From: Natronomonas halophila
GTDB taxonomy: Archaea > Halobacteriota > Halobacteria > Halobacteriales > Haloarculaceae
NCBI RefSeq assembly: GCF_013391085.1
Contig: NZ_CP058334.1
Span: 1,364,001-1,428,000, forward strand
Length of the DNA stretch: 64,000 nt
Reading direction: 5' to 3'
The notes beneath the pieces were generated by a model. That model made no database searches. It worked only from the letters and a program-made list of their open reading frames with translations, and had not been told where the DNA came from. Position 1 is the first letter of the stretch; each line of letters opens with the position of its first letter. Both the position numbers and the translations under genes were made by a program. Positions 43,025 through 51,585 of the stretch are shown here, piece after piece.

Positions 43025-43918
43025 TCAGTCCTCGAGCGGCCCGTGCGGCATCACTTCGGGGCCGGGGTTGCCGTTCGTGACCGTCGCATTGACGCCGAAG
43101 ACGTCCGCGAGGAGGTCCTCGGTGACGACGTCGTTCGGCGGCCCCCAGTCGTAGGGCGACCCGTCCCGAAGCGCGACGAGGTTGTCGGCATAGCGGGCCG
43201 CCTGTGCGATATCGTGGAGGACGAGGCCGACGGTGATTCCGTTTTCGCGGTTGAGCGACTGGACGGTTTCCAGCACCTGCAACTGGTGGCGCAAATCGAG
43301 GAACGTCGTCGGTTCGTCGAGCAGGAGAACGTCGGGTTCCTGTGCCAGCACCATCGCGATCCACGCGAGTTGGGACTGGCCACCGGAGAGTTCGGCGAGT
43401 TGCCGGTCCCGGAGGTGTTCGATGCCGGTTCGCTCGATGGCGCGGTCGACCGCCTGCATGTCCTCCTCGTTGACGGGGTCGAGGAAGCCGCGGTAGGGAT
43501 ACCGGCCGTGGGTGACCAGTTCCTCGACGGAGACCGACTCCGGCGACTCCCGTTCCTGTGAGAGGAGGCCGATGCGCCGGGCGCGGGCCTTGTCGTCCAT
43601 CGCGTAGACGTCGGTATCGTCGACGGTGACGTCGCCGTCCCACGGCTTGAGTTGGCCGGCAAGCCCCTTCATGAGCGTCGATTTGCCGGAGCCGTTGGGG
43701 CCGACGAGGGCGGTCACTTCGCCGGCAGGCAGAACGACGTGGTCGCACTCGACGATGGGACCTTCCGCCGAGTCGTAGCCGATTTCGAGGCCGTCGCCGA
43801 CGAGTTCCGACCCCACCGGGGCGGCGTCGGTCGCGTCGGTTCCGTCGGCCGACCGACCGTTCGTCGCGTTGTCGGTCCGGTGCTCCGTCTCCATCGGTGG
43901 TGGCGTCGCGTCGCTCAT
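43025..43918 (-). CDS. Iron-siderophore type ABC transporter ATP-binding protein
   Basis: 297-residue ATPase of the FecE/FhuC/BtuD group. Walker A GPNGSGKST, signature LSGGQSQLAWIAMVL, Walker B VLLLDEPTTFLDLRHQ, and the VLHDIAQAARYADNLVALRDG segment typical of siderophore importers. An acidic ~45-residue N-terminal extension (SDATPPPMETEHRTDN...) precedes the domain. The ATG at 43918 lies one base after the permease stop; one at 43930 would overlap it. Third gene of the operon. Confidence 0.9.
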   Translation of the reverse strand: MSDATPPPMETEHRTDNATNGRSADGTDATDAAPVGSELVGDGLEIGYDSAEGPIVECDHVVLPAGEVTALVGPNGSGKSTLMKGLAGQLKPWDGDVTVDDTDVYAMDDKARARRIGLLSQERESPESVSVEELVTHGRYPYRGFLDPVNEEDMQAVDRAIERTGIEHLRDRQLAELSGGQSQLAWIAMVLAQEPDVLLLDEPTTFLDLRHQLQVLETVQSLNRENGITVGLVLHDIAQAARYADNLVALRDGSPYDWGPPNDVVTEDLLADVFGVNATVTNGNPGPEVMPHGPLED

Positions 43919-43919
43919 G

Positions 43920-45083
43920 TTAGAGTTCACCCAGTTGCTTGCGCTTGCGCATCAGATACAGGAAATAGGGGCCGCCGATGAGGCCGGTCACGATACCGAC
44001 CGGCAACTGCGTCGGGGAGTTGAACACCAGTTCGAAGGAGAGTCGCGCGGCGGTGTCGGCGACGACAAGCAGCGCGGGCCCGACGAAGGCACATCCGACC
44101 AGCAGGCGTTTGTGGTCGCTGCCGACGAGCGTCCGCACCATGTGCGGGACGATGAGGCCGACGAAACTGACGATGCCGGCGACGGCGACCGAGGACGCCG
44201 CCGCGACGATGGCGACCGCCGACAGGACGAACCGCGCCCGTTCGACGCGCATGCCGAGGGCGCTGGCGGTTCGCTCGCCCAGCAGGAGGACGTTGAGGTA
44301 TCGGGCGCCGAAGATGGCGCTCGGCAGGACGATGAGGACCGTCCACGGGGCGACGATGCGGACCTGTTCCCAGTCGACGCCGGTCAGCGACCCGGTCGTC
44401 CAGGCGATAGCCGCCTGCACGGTTCCGACGTCCTCCGCGAAGAAGAACAGCGCCGTCTGCATCGAATCCAGCACCATGGCGACGATGACGCCGGCCAGCA
44501 CGAGTCGCACCGGCGATGTGCCGCCCTTCCAGGCGATGAGGTAGACGAGCAGCCACGCGGCGGCGCCACCGAGGGCCGCCGTCAGCGGCAACAGCGCCGC
44601 GACGCCGGTGAAAACGACGATGGTCAGCAGGATAGCCAGTCCGGCACCGGAGGAGACGCCGAGGATGAACGGACTGGCGAGTTCGTTGCGGGTGACCGCC
44701 TGAAAGATGGCCCCCGAGATGGCGAGGTTGAAGCCGACGAACGCGGCGACGAACACCCGCGGTAGGCGGATGTTCCAGACGATGAGGGTTTCGCTGGCGA
44801 GGTCGGCCTGCGTCGAGAGGCCGAGCGCCTGTGTGGCCGCGTCGCCGAGGAAGAAGGACAGCAGCACGCCGGGGTTGCCCCAGACCGCGGGGTCGAAGAC
44901 GGCCCGCCACGCGTCGACGAGCGTCATCGAGTAGGTGCCGAACGACACCTGCACCAGTGCGGCGGCGAAGGCGGCGGCGATGCCGCCGATAATCGTCACC
45001 AGCAGACTCCGGTCGACCCACTCGAGGCGGCGGGACGAACCGGCGTCGTGACGGGGGGAAACCTCGTCGGTATCTGCTGCCAT
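43920..45083 (-). CDS. FecCD-family ABC transporter permease
   Basis: 387-residue permease with about ten helices, of the BtuC/FecCD family. Family segments: RLPRVFVAAFVGFNLAISGA, QAVTRNELASPFILGVSSGAG, and GIVSFVGLIVPHMVRTLVGSDH near the coupling helix. A hydrophilic N-terminal ~25 residues is haloarchaeal style. It begins six bases after the binding-protein gene and is followed by the ATPase gene after one base. Confidence 0.9.
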   Translation of the reverse strand: MAADTDEVSPRHDAGSSRRLEWVDRSLLVTIIGGIAAAFAAALVQVSFGTYSMTLVDAWRAVFDPAVWGNPGVLLSFFLGDAATQALGLSTQADLASETLIVWNIRLPRVFVAAFVGFNLAISGAIFQAVTRNELASPFILGVSSGAGLAILLTIVVFTGVAALLPLTAALGGAAAWLLVYLIAWKGGTSPVRLVLAGVIVAMVLDSMQTALFFFAEDVGTVQAAIAWTTGSLTGVDWEQVRIVAPWTVLIVLPSAIFGARYLNVLLLGERTASALGMRVERARFVLSAVAIVAAASSVAVAGIVSFVGLIVPHMVRTLVGSDHKRLLVGCAFVGPALLVVADTAARLSFELVFNSPTQLPVGIVTGLIGGPYFLYLMRKRKQLGEL

Positions 45084-45089
45084 GAGGGG

Positions 45090-46199
45090 TTACTCGGTGA
45101 TAATCGAAGCCAGTTCCTCGCGGTCGAAAAGTTCCCCGGAATAGGAATCCGGGAAGTAGAGTTTCGCGTACCGTTCGGTGAGGAACAGGTTGTGAATCGG
45201 GCCGGCGTAGATGGGGCCGCCACGGAAGACCTGCCCCTCCTGAACGGCGGTCAGGTCCGAGGCGACGTCGTGGTTTTCCATGAACGCGAGGACGGTGTCC
45301 TCGAACTCCTCGCGGGTCTTGGTTTCGTGGCCGCGGATGAGGATGGAGTCGGGGTCGACCTCCAGCATCGTCTCGTAGTCGATCTGGCCGCGGTCGTTCG
45401 TCGAAAGTCCCTCGATGCCGGTGCCCGAGAGCGCGTCGGTGATACCGAGGTCGCGGAACTGCTTTTTGTTCGTCCCCTTGTCAGACAGGCGGTACGGGTA
45501 GAAAGCCTCGGGTTCGTTGCCCGCGGCGAAACACAGCAGGGCGTTCGGCCGCTGGTCGGCCGACGGAAGGTTCGTCTCCACCTCGGTGATGAACCCGTCG
45601 TGGAACTCGGCGAAGGCCTCGTAGCGGTCGACCTCGTCGAAGACTTCGGCGACCTTCTGGAAGGCCTCGTACATCGTGTAGTAGCGGTAGTCGTGCCACG
45701 AGTCGGTCCGCCGGAAGATGGTGTTGCCGAAGAAGGGCGCGACGTTTTCCGACAGTTCGTCGACATCGGCCTGCTCGAAGCCGAATCCGTTGTTAATCAG
45801 CCACTGCGGGTCGATGAGATGGAGGTCGCTTTCCAGTTCGTAGAAGATTTCCTTGTCGATAGCACCGTCGGTGACCAGTTCGGTGAGACTCCCTTTGTCG
45901 ATGTCGACGCCGTCGAGTTCCTCGTAGTGGTCGATGTGATAGCGGTTGATGATGCCGGTGGAGTTGATGGCGTCGCCGTGGCCGAGCGCGACGGCCATAT
46001 CCGCGTAGCCGGGGAAGTAGTTGGCCACGTTCTCGGGGACGCCGTCGAGCGTTACCTCGCCGACGGGTTCCATCGACACCGTGCGACCCTCGCCGTTGTC
46101 GTCGCCTGCGCCGGGCGACGATCCGCTCACACAGCCAGCAAACAGTCCGACGGCACCGGCGGCGCCGGCACCCAGCACGTCACGTCGTGTGCGTTGCAT
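45090..46199 (-). CDS. Iron-siderophore type ABC substrate-binding lipoprotein
   Basis: 369 residues. N-terminus MQRTRRDVLGAGAAGAVGLF with twin arginines and lipobox FAGC (Cys23), then a Ser/Gly linker. The mature protein shows the helical-backbone binding-protein fold (VENVANYFPGYADMAVALGHG, NAINSTGIINRYHID-like region). First gene of a three-gene importer operon; with the iron-box palindromes in front, a ferric siderophore or haem-like iron source is the likely ligand. Cobalamin cannot be excluded by sequence alone. Confidence 0.88.
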   Translation of the reverse strand: MQRTRRDVLGAGAAGAVGLFAGCVSGSSPGAGDDNGEGRTVSMEPVGEVTLDGVPENVANYFPGYADMAVALGHGDAINSTGIINRYHIDHYEELDGVDIDKGSLTELVTDGAIDKEIFYELESDLHLIDPQWLINNGFGFEQADVDELSENVAPFFGNTIFRRTDSWHDYRYYTMYEAFQKVAEVFDEVDRYEAFAEFHDGFITEVETNLPSADQRPNALLCFAAGNEPEAFYPYRLSDKGTNKKQFRDLGITDALSGTGIEGLSTNDRGQIDYETMLEVDPDSILIRGHETKTREEFEDTVLAFMENHDVASDLTAVQEGQVFRGGPIYAGPIHNLFLTERYAKLYFPDSYSGELFDREELASIITE

Positions 46200-46203
46200 A
46201 TGC

Positions 46204-46219
46204 TTTAGGCCAGCCTAAA
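46204..46219 (-). promoter_or_regulatory. DtxR/IdeR-type operator (site 1)
   Basis: TTTAGGCCAGCCTAAA is a near-perfect 16-base palindrome matching the DtxR-family box layout (TTAGG-N4-CCTAA). It lies five to twenty bases upstream of the substrate-binding protein ATG, between the TATA-like element and the start, where a bound repressor would block transcription. Such sites are expected for iron-dependent repressors (Idr/SirR) of haloarchaea. Confidence 0.72.
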
Positions 46220-46229
46220 CGAATAAAAG
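46220..46229 (-). promoter_or_regulatory. TATA-like element of the siderophore operon
   Basis: On the minus strand CTTTTATTCG lies about 21-30 bases upstream of the ATG and between the two operator-like palindromes. The spacing implies a leaderless or very short-leader transcript. Confidence 0.5.
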
Positions 46230-46239
46230 AACATCGGTT

Positions 46240-46254
46240 TTTAGGCAGGCCAAA
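46240..46254 (-). promoter_or_regulatory. DtxR/IdeR-type operator (site 2, degenerate)
   Basis: TTTAGGCAGGCCAAA repeats one intact half of site 1 and a degenerate second half, 36 bases upstream of it, on the far side of the TATA-like element. Together the two would flank the promoter. Confidence 0.5.
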
Positions 46255-46371
46255 ATACAACCACTTGGTCGAGAATATAGGCCGTAAAGACCCCAAATAT
46301 CGTACTTTTCTGCGTTTCGAGAATTAGACATCCCACGACAGGAGGGCGGTCGACGCCGGGGATGAAACGCC

Positions 46372-47130
46372 TCACTCGAAGGCGCACTCGACGAGCAGCG
46401 CGAAGTGGTCCGAGGGGTACATCCCCCGCGAATCGAGGTCCGTCCGAACGCCGAACCGCTCGATTGCGACGTCCTCGGAGACGAACGCGTGGTCGATTCG
46501 TTTGTCCGGTTGGGCCGCCTCGAAATCGTTGAACGTCGTTTCGGGCCCGTGGGGCGCGTCGGCGAGTTCGCGGGCGTCCCGCAGGCCCGAGTCGGTGACG
46601 ATGCGGTAGGGGTCGTCGTCGGGCGTCGCGTTGAAATCCCCGACGAGCAGGGTCGGCAACGCACCGTCGGCGAAGCGGTCGGCCAGCAGGCGCGCGCTCT
46701 CCCGTCGCGCGGTCGGGTGTTCGTGGTCGAAATGCGTGCTGACGACGCGGAACGCCTCGCCCGTGGCCGTCTCCTCCAGTACGGCGGTCGTCGTCACCCG
46801 CGGGATGGTCGCATCCCAGCCGATTGCGTCGGGTTGGTCGGGCGTCTCCGACAGCGACAGGGCCGCCTCGTCGGCGACGACGAACCGCTCGGGCCGGTAG
46901 CCGATGGGCGTGTGTTCGCCCTTATGAACCTCGTGGGCGACCCACTCGTAGCCCGGCAGACGCGTTCGGAGGTCGTCAAGCTGGTCGAGCCACACCTCCT
47001 GCAGACAGACCACGTCGGGGGCGTGAAACCGAATCACGCTCGCGACACCGTCGCGACGCTTCGGCCAGACGTCCTCGCCACTGTCCACCGCCGCGTATCG
47101 GACGTTATACGAGAGGACGCTGACCGACAT
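46372..47130 (-). CDS. Endonuclease/exonuclease/phosphatase (EEP) family protein
   Basis: 252 residues with the DNase I-like fold: VLSYNVRYAA, CLQEVW (Glu metal ligand), STHFDHEHPTAR, LLVGDFNATPDDDPY and PSDHFALLVE (catalytic Asp-His). The length suits a small soluble phosphodiesterase or phosphatase; no secretion signal. It could act on DNA, RNA or a phospholipid headgroup; sequence alone does not decide. Same direction as and downstream of the NUDIX fusion by convergent spacing only. Confidence 0.85.
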   Translation of the reverse strand: MSVSVLSYNVRYAAVDSGEDVWPKRRDGVASVIRFHAPDVVCLQEVWLDQLDDLRTRLPGYEWVAHEVHKGEHTPIGYRPERFVVADEAALSLSETPDQPDAIGWDATIPRVTTTAVLEETATGEAFRVVSTHFDHEHPTARRESARLLADRFADGALPTLLVGDFNATPDDDPYRIVTDSGLRDARELADAPHGPETTFNDFEAAQPDKRIDHAFVSEDVAIERFGVRTDLDSRGMYPSDHFALLVECAFE

Positions 47131-47173
47131 ATTGGGGGAAGGTTGCGGGCCGGTTACTTAAGGGGACGGGCTG

Positions 47174-48418
47174 TCAGCCCGCCGATTCGGGCCACTCGGC
47201 GAGGGCGGCGTGCTCGTCGGCGACGGCCGCGACGTCGGACGCCGAGAGCGGGCCGTCCTCCGTGATGACGCCGTCGAGACGCTCGGCGGGCACCGCCTCG
47301 AAGGTCGGATTGAGCACGCCCACGTCGGCGTCGCCGTCGTAGACGGCATTCGGCGGCCCGGGCTCGCGGTCGGCCTCGGTTCCGGGAACGATTTTGTCAC
47401 GGGAGCAGACCGCATAGCAGTCGACGCCCGCGGTTTCGGCGGCGAGGGCGGCCGGGTGGCTACCGACCTTGTTGACGACCGTGCCGTCCGAAAGCACCGT
47501 ATCCGCGCCGAAGAGGACGGTATCGACGTCCTCAGTTCGGATGACCTCGGCGACAGCCGCGTCGACGAACACCGTGACGTCGAGACCCGCATCGGCCAGT
47601 TCGTCGGCGGCGTCGACGCCCTCGCGTGCCGGCCGGGATTCGGCGACGTAGACCGCCTCCGGCGTCGCCTCGCGAAGCGCGTCGAGGACAGTCCCGGACC
47701 GCGAGAGCGTGAGGACGCGCTCGCCGAGGACGCTCATGGCTGCCTCCGCTGCCTCGGCGTCGCTGTTGACCGCCCGCTGACAGGCTTCCGTCGCCGCCTC
47801 AAGGACCGATTCGGGCGTCGTCTCGGCGGTCGCCATCACCCGGTTGATGCGGTTGACGACGGCGCCCATGCTCGGCCGCGCGTCGCGGAGGTCACGGGCG
47901 AGGGACCCGTAGTCGCCATCGCCCCGCTCCGCCGCGACGGCCGCGCGGTCACGCAGCACCTCCAGCGCGCGCAGGGAGATGTACGCCGACCCGTGGTCGG
48001 TATCGGCTCGGACCGACTCGACCGACGGCGCGACGGCGGCGTAGGCCGCCCAGAGTTTCGGCACCGTCTCCCGCCGGAGGATTTCGGGCGGCTGGACCCA
48101 CTCGTAGTCGACGAGTTCCTCGTTGAGGGTCACGTCGGTCGATTCACAATCGAACAGGTAGGGGTGGACCAGCCAGCGCGTCCCCCGGTCGTCGTCCTCG
48201 ACGGGAATCGGGTCGGCCGACCGCACCTGCGTGACGGCCGTCAGCAGGTCGACTTCCTCGGCGATTTCCCAGCGGGCCGCCTCGTGTGGCGTCCCCTCGG
48301 CGAACCCCGAGACGCCACCCCACTTGCCGGGATAGGAGCCGACCGACTCGCCGCGGCGGACGAGGAGTACCTCCGTCCCGTGGCGGAGAAAGCAGGTCAC
48401 GACGGCGCGTTCGTCCAT
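47174..48418 (-). CDS. NUDIX domain fused to eIF-2B alpha-like (sugar-phosphate isomerase-like) domain
   Basis: 414 residues. Residues ~1-135 are a NUDIX domain (TCFLRHGTEVLLVRRG, GGVSGFAEGTPHEAARWEIAEEVDL). The box keeps the Glu residues of WEIAEE, but the usual Arg of REUXEE is Trp and the final Gly is Asp. Residues ~150-414 are an eIF2B alpha/beta/delta-like domain (SMGAVVNRINRVM, ILTLSRSGTVLDAL-like, VYVAESRPAREG, TVLFGADTVLSDGTVVNKVGS), the fold of ribose-1,5-bisphosphate and methylthioribose-1-phosphate isomerases. The fusion suggests clean-up of a nucleotide or sugar phosphate coupled to isomerisation. Specific substrate unknown. Confidence 0.82.
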   Translation of the reverse strand: MDERAVVTCFLRHGTEVLLVRRGESVGSYPGKWGGVSGFAEGTPHEAARWEIAEEVDLLTAVTQVRSADPIPVEDDDRGTRWLVHPYLFDCESTDVTLNEELVDYEWVQPPEILRRETVPKLWAAYAAVAPSVESVRADTDHGSAYISLRALEVLRDRAAVAAERGDGDYGSLARDLRDARPSMGAVVNRINRVMATAETTPESVLEAATEACQRAVNSDAEAAEAAMSVLGERVLTLSRSGTVLDALREATPEAVYVAESRPAREGVDAADELADAGLDVTVFVDAAVAEVIRTEDVDTVLFGADTVLSDGTVVNKVGSHPAALAAETAGVDCYAVCSRDKIVPGTEADREPGPPNAVYDGDADVGVLNPTFEAVPAERLDGVITEDGPLSASDVAAVADEHAALAEWPESAG

Positions 48419-48473
48419 AGCGGGGCTTGGGACGGCTGGCGCTTATAAGTCGCCCCCGTACCTACGACCGCTC

Positions 48474-48968
48474 ATGCGCGTCGCCCTCCTGAGCGATACC
48501 CATATCAAATCCCGCGCCGCTCACCTCCCACACTGGGTCCGCGAGGAACTGCGGGCCGCCGACCACGCTATCCACGCCGGCGATTTCGACTCCCGGCCCG
48601 CACTGGAGGAGATTCGGTCGCTCGTGGCCGACCACACTTTCGTCGGCGGGAACATGGACCGCGCGTTCGACCTCCCCGAAGTCGCCACCGCCGACCTCGG
48701 CGGCGTCCGCTTCGTCGTCACCCACGGCACCGGCCCCGACGCCAACTACGAGTCGCGGGTCGTCGCCATCGTCGACGAGTACGCCGCCGCCGACCGCCCG
48801 ACCGTCGGCGTCTCCGGCCACACCCACGGCGTTCTCGATACCACCGTCGACGGCTATCGCCTTTTGAATCCCGGCAGCGCGACCGGCGCCTGGCCCGCAC
48901 AGGAGGCGACGATGATGGTCGCCGAGGTGGCGGACGGCGACCTCGATGTCGAGGTTCGGCGCGAATAG
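48474..48968 (+). CDS. Calcineurin-like metallophosphoesterase (YfcE family)
   Basis: 164 residues: MRVALLSDTHIKSRA, IHAGDFDS, VGGNMDR, VTHGTG and GVSGHTHGV provide the dinuclear metal site; LLNPGSATG is the usual C-terminal motif. Paralogue of the protein at 27521-28045. It is followed 47 bases later by cofE in the same direction, and diverges from the NUDIX fusion. Confidence 0.88.
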   Translation: MRVALLSDTHIKSRAAHLPHWVREELRAADHAIHAGDFDSRPALEEIRSLVADHTFVGGNMDRAFDLPEVATADLGGVRFVVTHGTGPDANYESRVVAIVDEYAAADRPTVGVSGHTHGVLDTTVDGYRLLNPGSATGAWPAQEATMMVAEVADGDLDVEVRRE

Positions 48969-49015
48969 CCTCGTCGACCGCGAGCCTTTTGAGGCATACC
49001 CACCGACTCCGAAAC

Positions 49016-49768
49016 ATGGAGGCCTTCGCCGTCGAGGGACTGCCGGAAATCCGTGCGGGCGACGACCTCGCCGCGCTCGTCGCCGACGCCGTCGAGTTCG
49101 AGGAGGGCGACGTACTCTGCATCGCCAGCACCGTCGTCTCGAAAGCCGAAGGGCGGAAGGCCGACCTCGCGGATTTCGAAGCCAGCGACCGTGCCCAGGC
49201 CATCGCCGAACGTATCGAGGCGATTACCGGCGACGAGAAGGACCCCCGGTTCGCACAGGCCGTCCTCGACGAAAGCGAGGAGTTGCTGACCGAAGCACCA
49301 TTCCTGCTCACAGTCACGCACTTCGGCCACATCACCGTCAACGCCGGCATCGACCGCTCGAACGTCCCCGGCGCCGACCTGCTGTTGTTACCCGAGCATC
49401 CGAGCGAATCTGCGCGGCGACTTTCGGAGGCATTGGGTGTGCCCGTTGTCGTGACCGATACGTCCGGGCGGCCGTTCCGCTACGGCCAGCGCGGCGTCGC
49501 CGTGGGCTGGCACGGTATTCCCGCTTCCCGGGACTGGCGCGGCGAGACGGACCGGGATGGTCGGGAGCTCGGCGTGACCGTGCAGGCCGTCATCGACGAA
49601 CTGGCTGCGACCGCGAATCTGGTCGCTGGTGAGGGTGGTGGCGGGACGCCTGCTGTGGTTATTCGCGACTGGGAATTCGGCGACCACGACGGTAGCGAGA
49701 ACCTCTTTCGGACCGAAGAGGACGACATCGTTCGGGAGGCTCTTCGGGATTGGAACTTCGGGGAGTAG
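49016..49768 (+). CDS. cofE: Coenzyme F420-0:L-glutamate ligase
   Basis: 250-residue GTP-dependent enzyme adding glutamates to F420-0. Start at 49016 (MEAFAVEGLPEIRAGDDLAA) matches the family N-terminus (AVxGLPEIxxGDDL). Other family segments: VLCIASTVVSKAEGR, RSNVPGADLLLLPEHPSESA, VVVTDTSGRPFRYGQRGVAVGW. Complete length. Provides F420 used by enzymes such as the NADP reductase at 18687-19355. Probably cotranscribed with the phosphoesterase upstream. Confidence 0.92.
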   Translation: MEAFAVEGLPEIRAGDDLAALVADAVEFEEGDVLCIASTVVSKAEGRKADLADFEASDRAQAIAERIEAITGDEKDPRFAQAVLDESEELLTEAPFLLTVTHFGHITVNAGIDRSNVPGADLLLLPEHPSESARRLSEALGVPVVVTDTSGRPFRYGQRGVAVGWHGIPASRDWRGETDRDGRELGVTVQAVIDELAATANLVAGEGGGGTPAVVIRDWEFGDHDGSENLFRTEEDDIVREALRDWNFGE

Positions 49769-49787
49769 TTTCGTCTGTGTTTCTTCT

Positions 49788-50468
49788 TTTATAAATAGAG
49801 CTTGACGACAGCGGGACCGCAAACAGCCGGAAAGCCCTCGGCCCGCTAGCTTGAGTCGTTTCTTTAAAAATCGAGTTTGGGAACGAGCAGACCGCAACGA
49901 CATAGAAAGCCCTCGGCCCGCTGGCGGTCGCTAATCAGGATATCCTCGCTCGCTCCGCTCGCTCGGATAGGGCCTGATTAGCGACTATATAAACGCCAGC
50001 GTGCCTCGCCCTTTCATTCCACCAGGACAGCACCTGCCCTTCCCCGGGTCGCGCGGCGGCCCTGACGGGCCGCACGCGCTCCCGGCCATCTGGATTTATA
50101 GATGGCGCGCGCTGGCCGACCACCGTGAGACTCGCCCGAGCGGTGGTCCGGCCAGCCAGCGCGCGAGGGACGACCGACTGAGCGCAAGCGAAGGAGGGAG
50201 TCGGCTGGGGAGGTTCGTGGTGCGGTTGCGGTGCTGTGCGGTCCTTGGAGGACTCGAAGGGCGAAGTGGTTCGAGAGAGCGAAGCTCTCTCGTCATCACG
50301 AAAGGCGCGAAGCGCCTTTCGGACGACCGGCTGGCGCTTGCATGGTCGTCTGAGCGGCCACTATCCGAGCGACCGAAGGGAGCGAGGATATGCCGCTCAG
50401 CGACCGCCAGCCGGCTGAGGGCTTCGTATGCGCTGTGGTCGAGACCGTTCGCAGGTTTGTTTATAAAT
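49788..50468 (+). repeat. Family A intergenic element, copy 2
   Basis: Occupies most of the 775-base gap between cofE and msrA, with TTTATAAAT at both ends. A 26-base terminal inverted repeat (49907-49932 with 50399-50424) matches at 24 positions and starts AAGCCCTCGG. Inside are GTCGCTAATCAGG/CCTGATTAGCGAC (49927-49939, 49973-49985), CGCTGGCG/CGCCAGCG (49919-49926, 49994-50001), GCGGCCC/GGGCCGC (50056-50062, 50067-50073) and GACCACCG/CGGTGGTC (50118-50125, 50141-50148). The first ~60 bases are partly duplicated in tandem (49788-49850 and 49862-49920). The right end repeats the left-end hairpin module in inverse orientation. The remaining bases of the gap hold nothing recognisable beyond the msrA promoter region. 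Confidence 0.8.
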
Positions 50469-50543
50469 CCCCCAACTCAAAGTGGTCCTCATCCCCTTTC
50501 CGACACGGAGAGGTTCAAGCGTCTGGAGGCCCAACAACACGCC

Positions 50544-51077
50544 ATGAGCGAGAACGAAACCGCGACGCTCGCGGGGGGCTGTTTCTGGTGTATCGAGGCG
50601 GCGCTGAAGGAGTTACGCGGCGTCGAATCGGTCGTCTCGGGCTACGCCGGCGGCCACGTCGAGGACCCGAGTTACGAAGCCGTCTGTCGGGGCGAGACCG
50701 GCCACGCCGAGGTCGTCCAGGTGGAGTTCGACCCGAACGTCGTCTCCTATCGCGATTTGCTGGAGGTCTTTTTCACCATCCACAACCCGACGACGCTGAA
50801 CCGGCAGGGCCCGGACATCGGCGAGCAGTACCGCTCGGCGGTCTTCTACCACGACGACGAACAGAAGGTGACCGTCGAGGACGTCATCGAGGACCTCCAG
50901 CCGCTGTACGACGACGATATCGTCACGGAGGTCGAACCGCTGGCGGAGTTCTACCGCGCCGACGACCACCATCAGGACTACTTCGAGAAGAACCCCGAGG
51001 ACACCTACTGCGTGGTCAACATCAACCCGAAACTGAAGAAGATTCGCGAGAAGCACGCCGAACTGATGGAGAGTTAA
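50544..51077 (+). CDS. msrA: Peptide methionine sulfoxide reductase A
   Basis: 177-residue enzyme reducing methionine-S-sulfoxide in proteins. Active-site GGCFWCIEAAL with Cys13 (and Cys16), GYAGGHVEDPSYEAVCRGETGHAEVVQV, FFTIHNPTTLNRQGPDIGEQYRSAVFYH in consecutive segments are diagnostic. Start at 50544 (MSENETATLAGGCFW); longer in-frame starts come from within the repeat element and are rejected. Monocistronic; 76 bases before a Usp gene. Confidence 0.94.
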   Translation: MSENETATLAGGCFWCIEAALKELRGVESVVSGYAGGHVEDPSYEAVCRGETGHAEVVQVEFDPNVVSYRDLLEVFFTIHNPTTLNRQGPDIGEQYRSAVFYHDDEQKVTVEDVIEDLQPLYDDDIVTEVEPLAEFYRADDHHQDYFEKNPEDTYCVVNINPKLKKIREKHAELMES

Positions 51078-51153
51078 GGGCAGTCACACGGGTGGTCCCG
51101 TCCCGCGGGACGCCGCCCCTATCTCTTTATATCCGCCCTTCGACGGGTCGAAT

Positions 51154-51585
51154 ATGTACGACAGAATACTCTTGCCGACTGACGGGAGCGACGCGACCAA
51201 CCCGGCCGTCGACGAGGCCATCGGCCTCGCCCGGGAAACGGGCGCGGAACTGCACGTCCTCTTCGTCGTCGAGGACATCCCCTACGCGCCGGAGATGATG
51301 GACGACCAGGTCGAGGGGCAACTCCGAGAAATCGGCGAGGACGCCATTCAGGACATTCGCGAACGGGCGAGCGAGGAGGGCGTCGAGGTCGTCTCGGCGC
51401 TGCGGGAGGGCGCGCCGCACAACTCGATTCTCGGCTACGCCGACGAGGAGGGCATCGACGCCATCGTGATGGGCACCCACGGCCGCAGCGGTCTGGACCG
51501 CTATCTGCTCGGCAGCGTCACCGAGCGCGTCGTCCGGACCGCCGATGTCCCCGTGTTGACCGTCCGAAAGACCGACGAGGAGTAG
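51154..51585 (+). CDS. Universal stress protein (UspA family)
   Basis: 143 residues, complete Usp domain: MYDRILLPTDGSDATNPAVD at the start and the ATP-binding GTHGRSGLDRYLLGSVTERVV near the end, followed by VPVLTVRK. Third Usp gene in the window. A TTTATAT element about 25-30 bases upstream of the ATG suggests a short-leader promoter. Confidence 0.89.
   Translation: MYDRILLPTDGSDATNPAVDEAIGLARETGAELHVLFVVEDIPYAPEMMDDQVEGQLREIGEDAIQDIRERASEEGVEVVSALREGAPHNSILGYADEEGIDAIVMGTHGRSGLDRYLLGSVTERVVRTADVPVLTVRKTDEE

Noticed and set aside
50001-50543. In-frame N-terminal extension of msrA through the repeat element
   Set aside because: MsrA starts normally at 50544; the extension has low-complexity Arg-rich sequence from the repeat.
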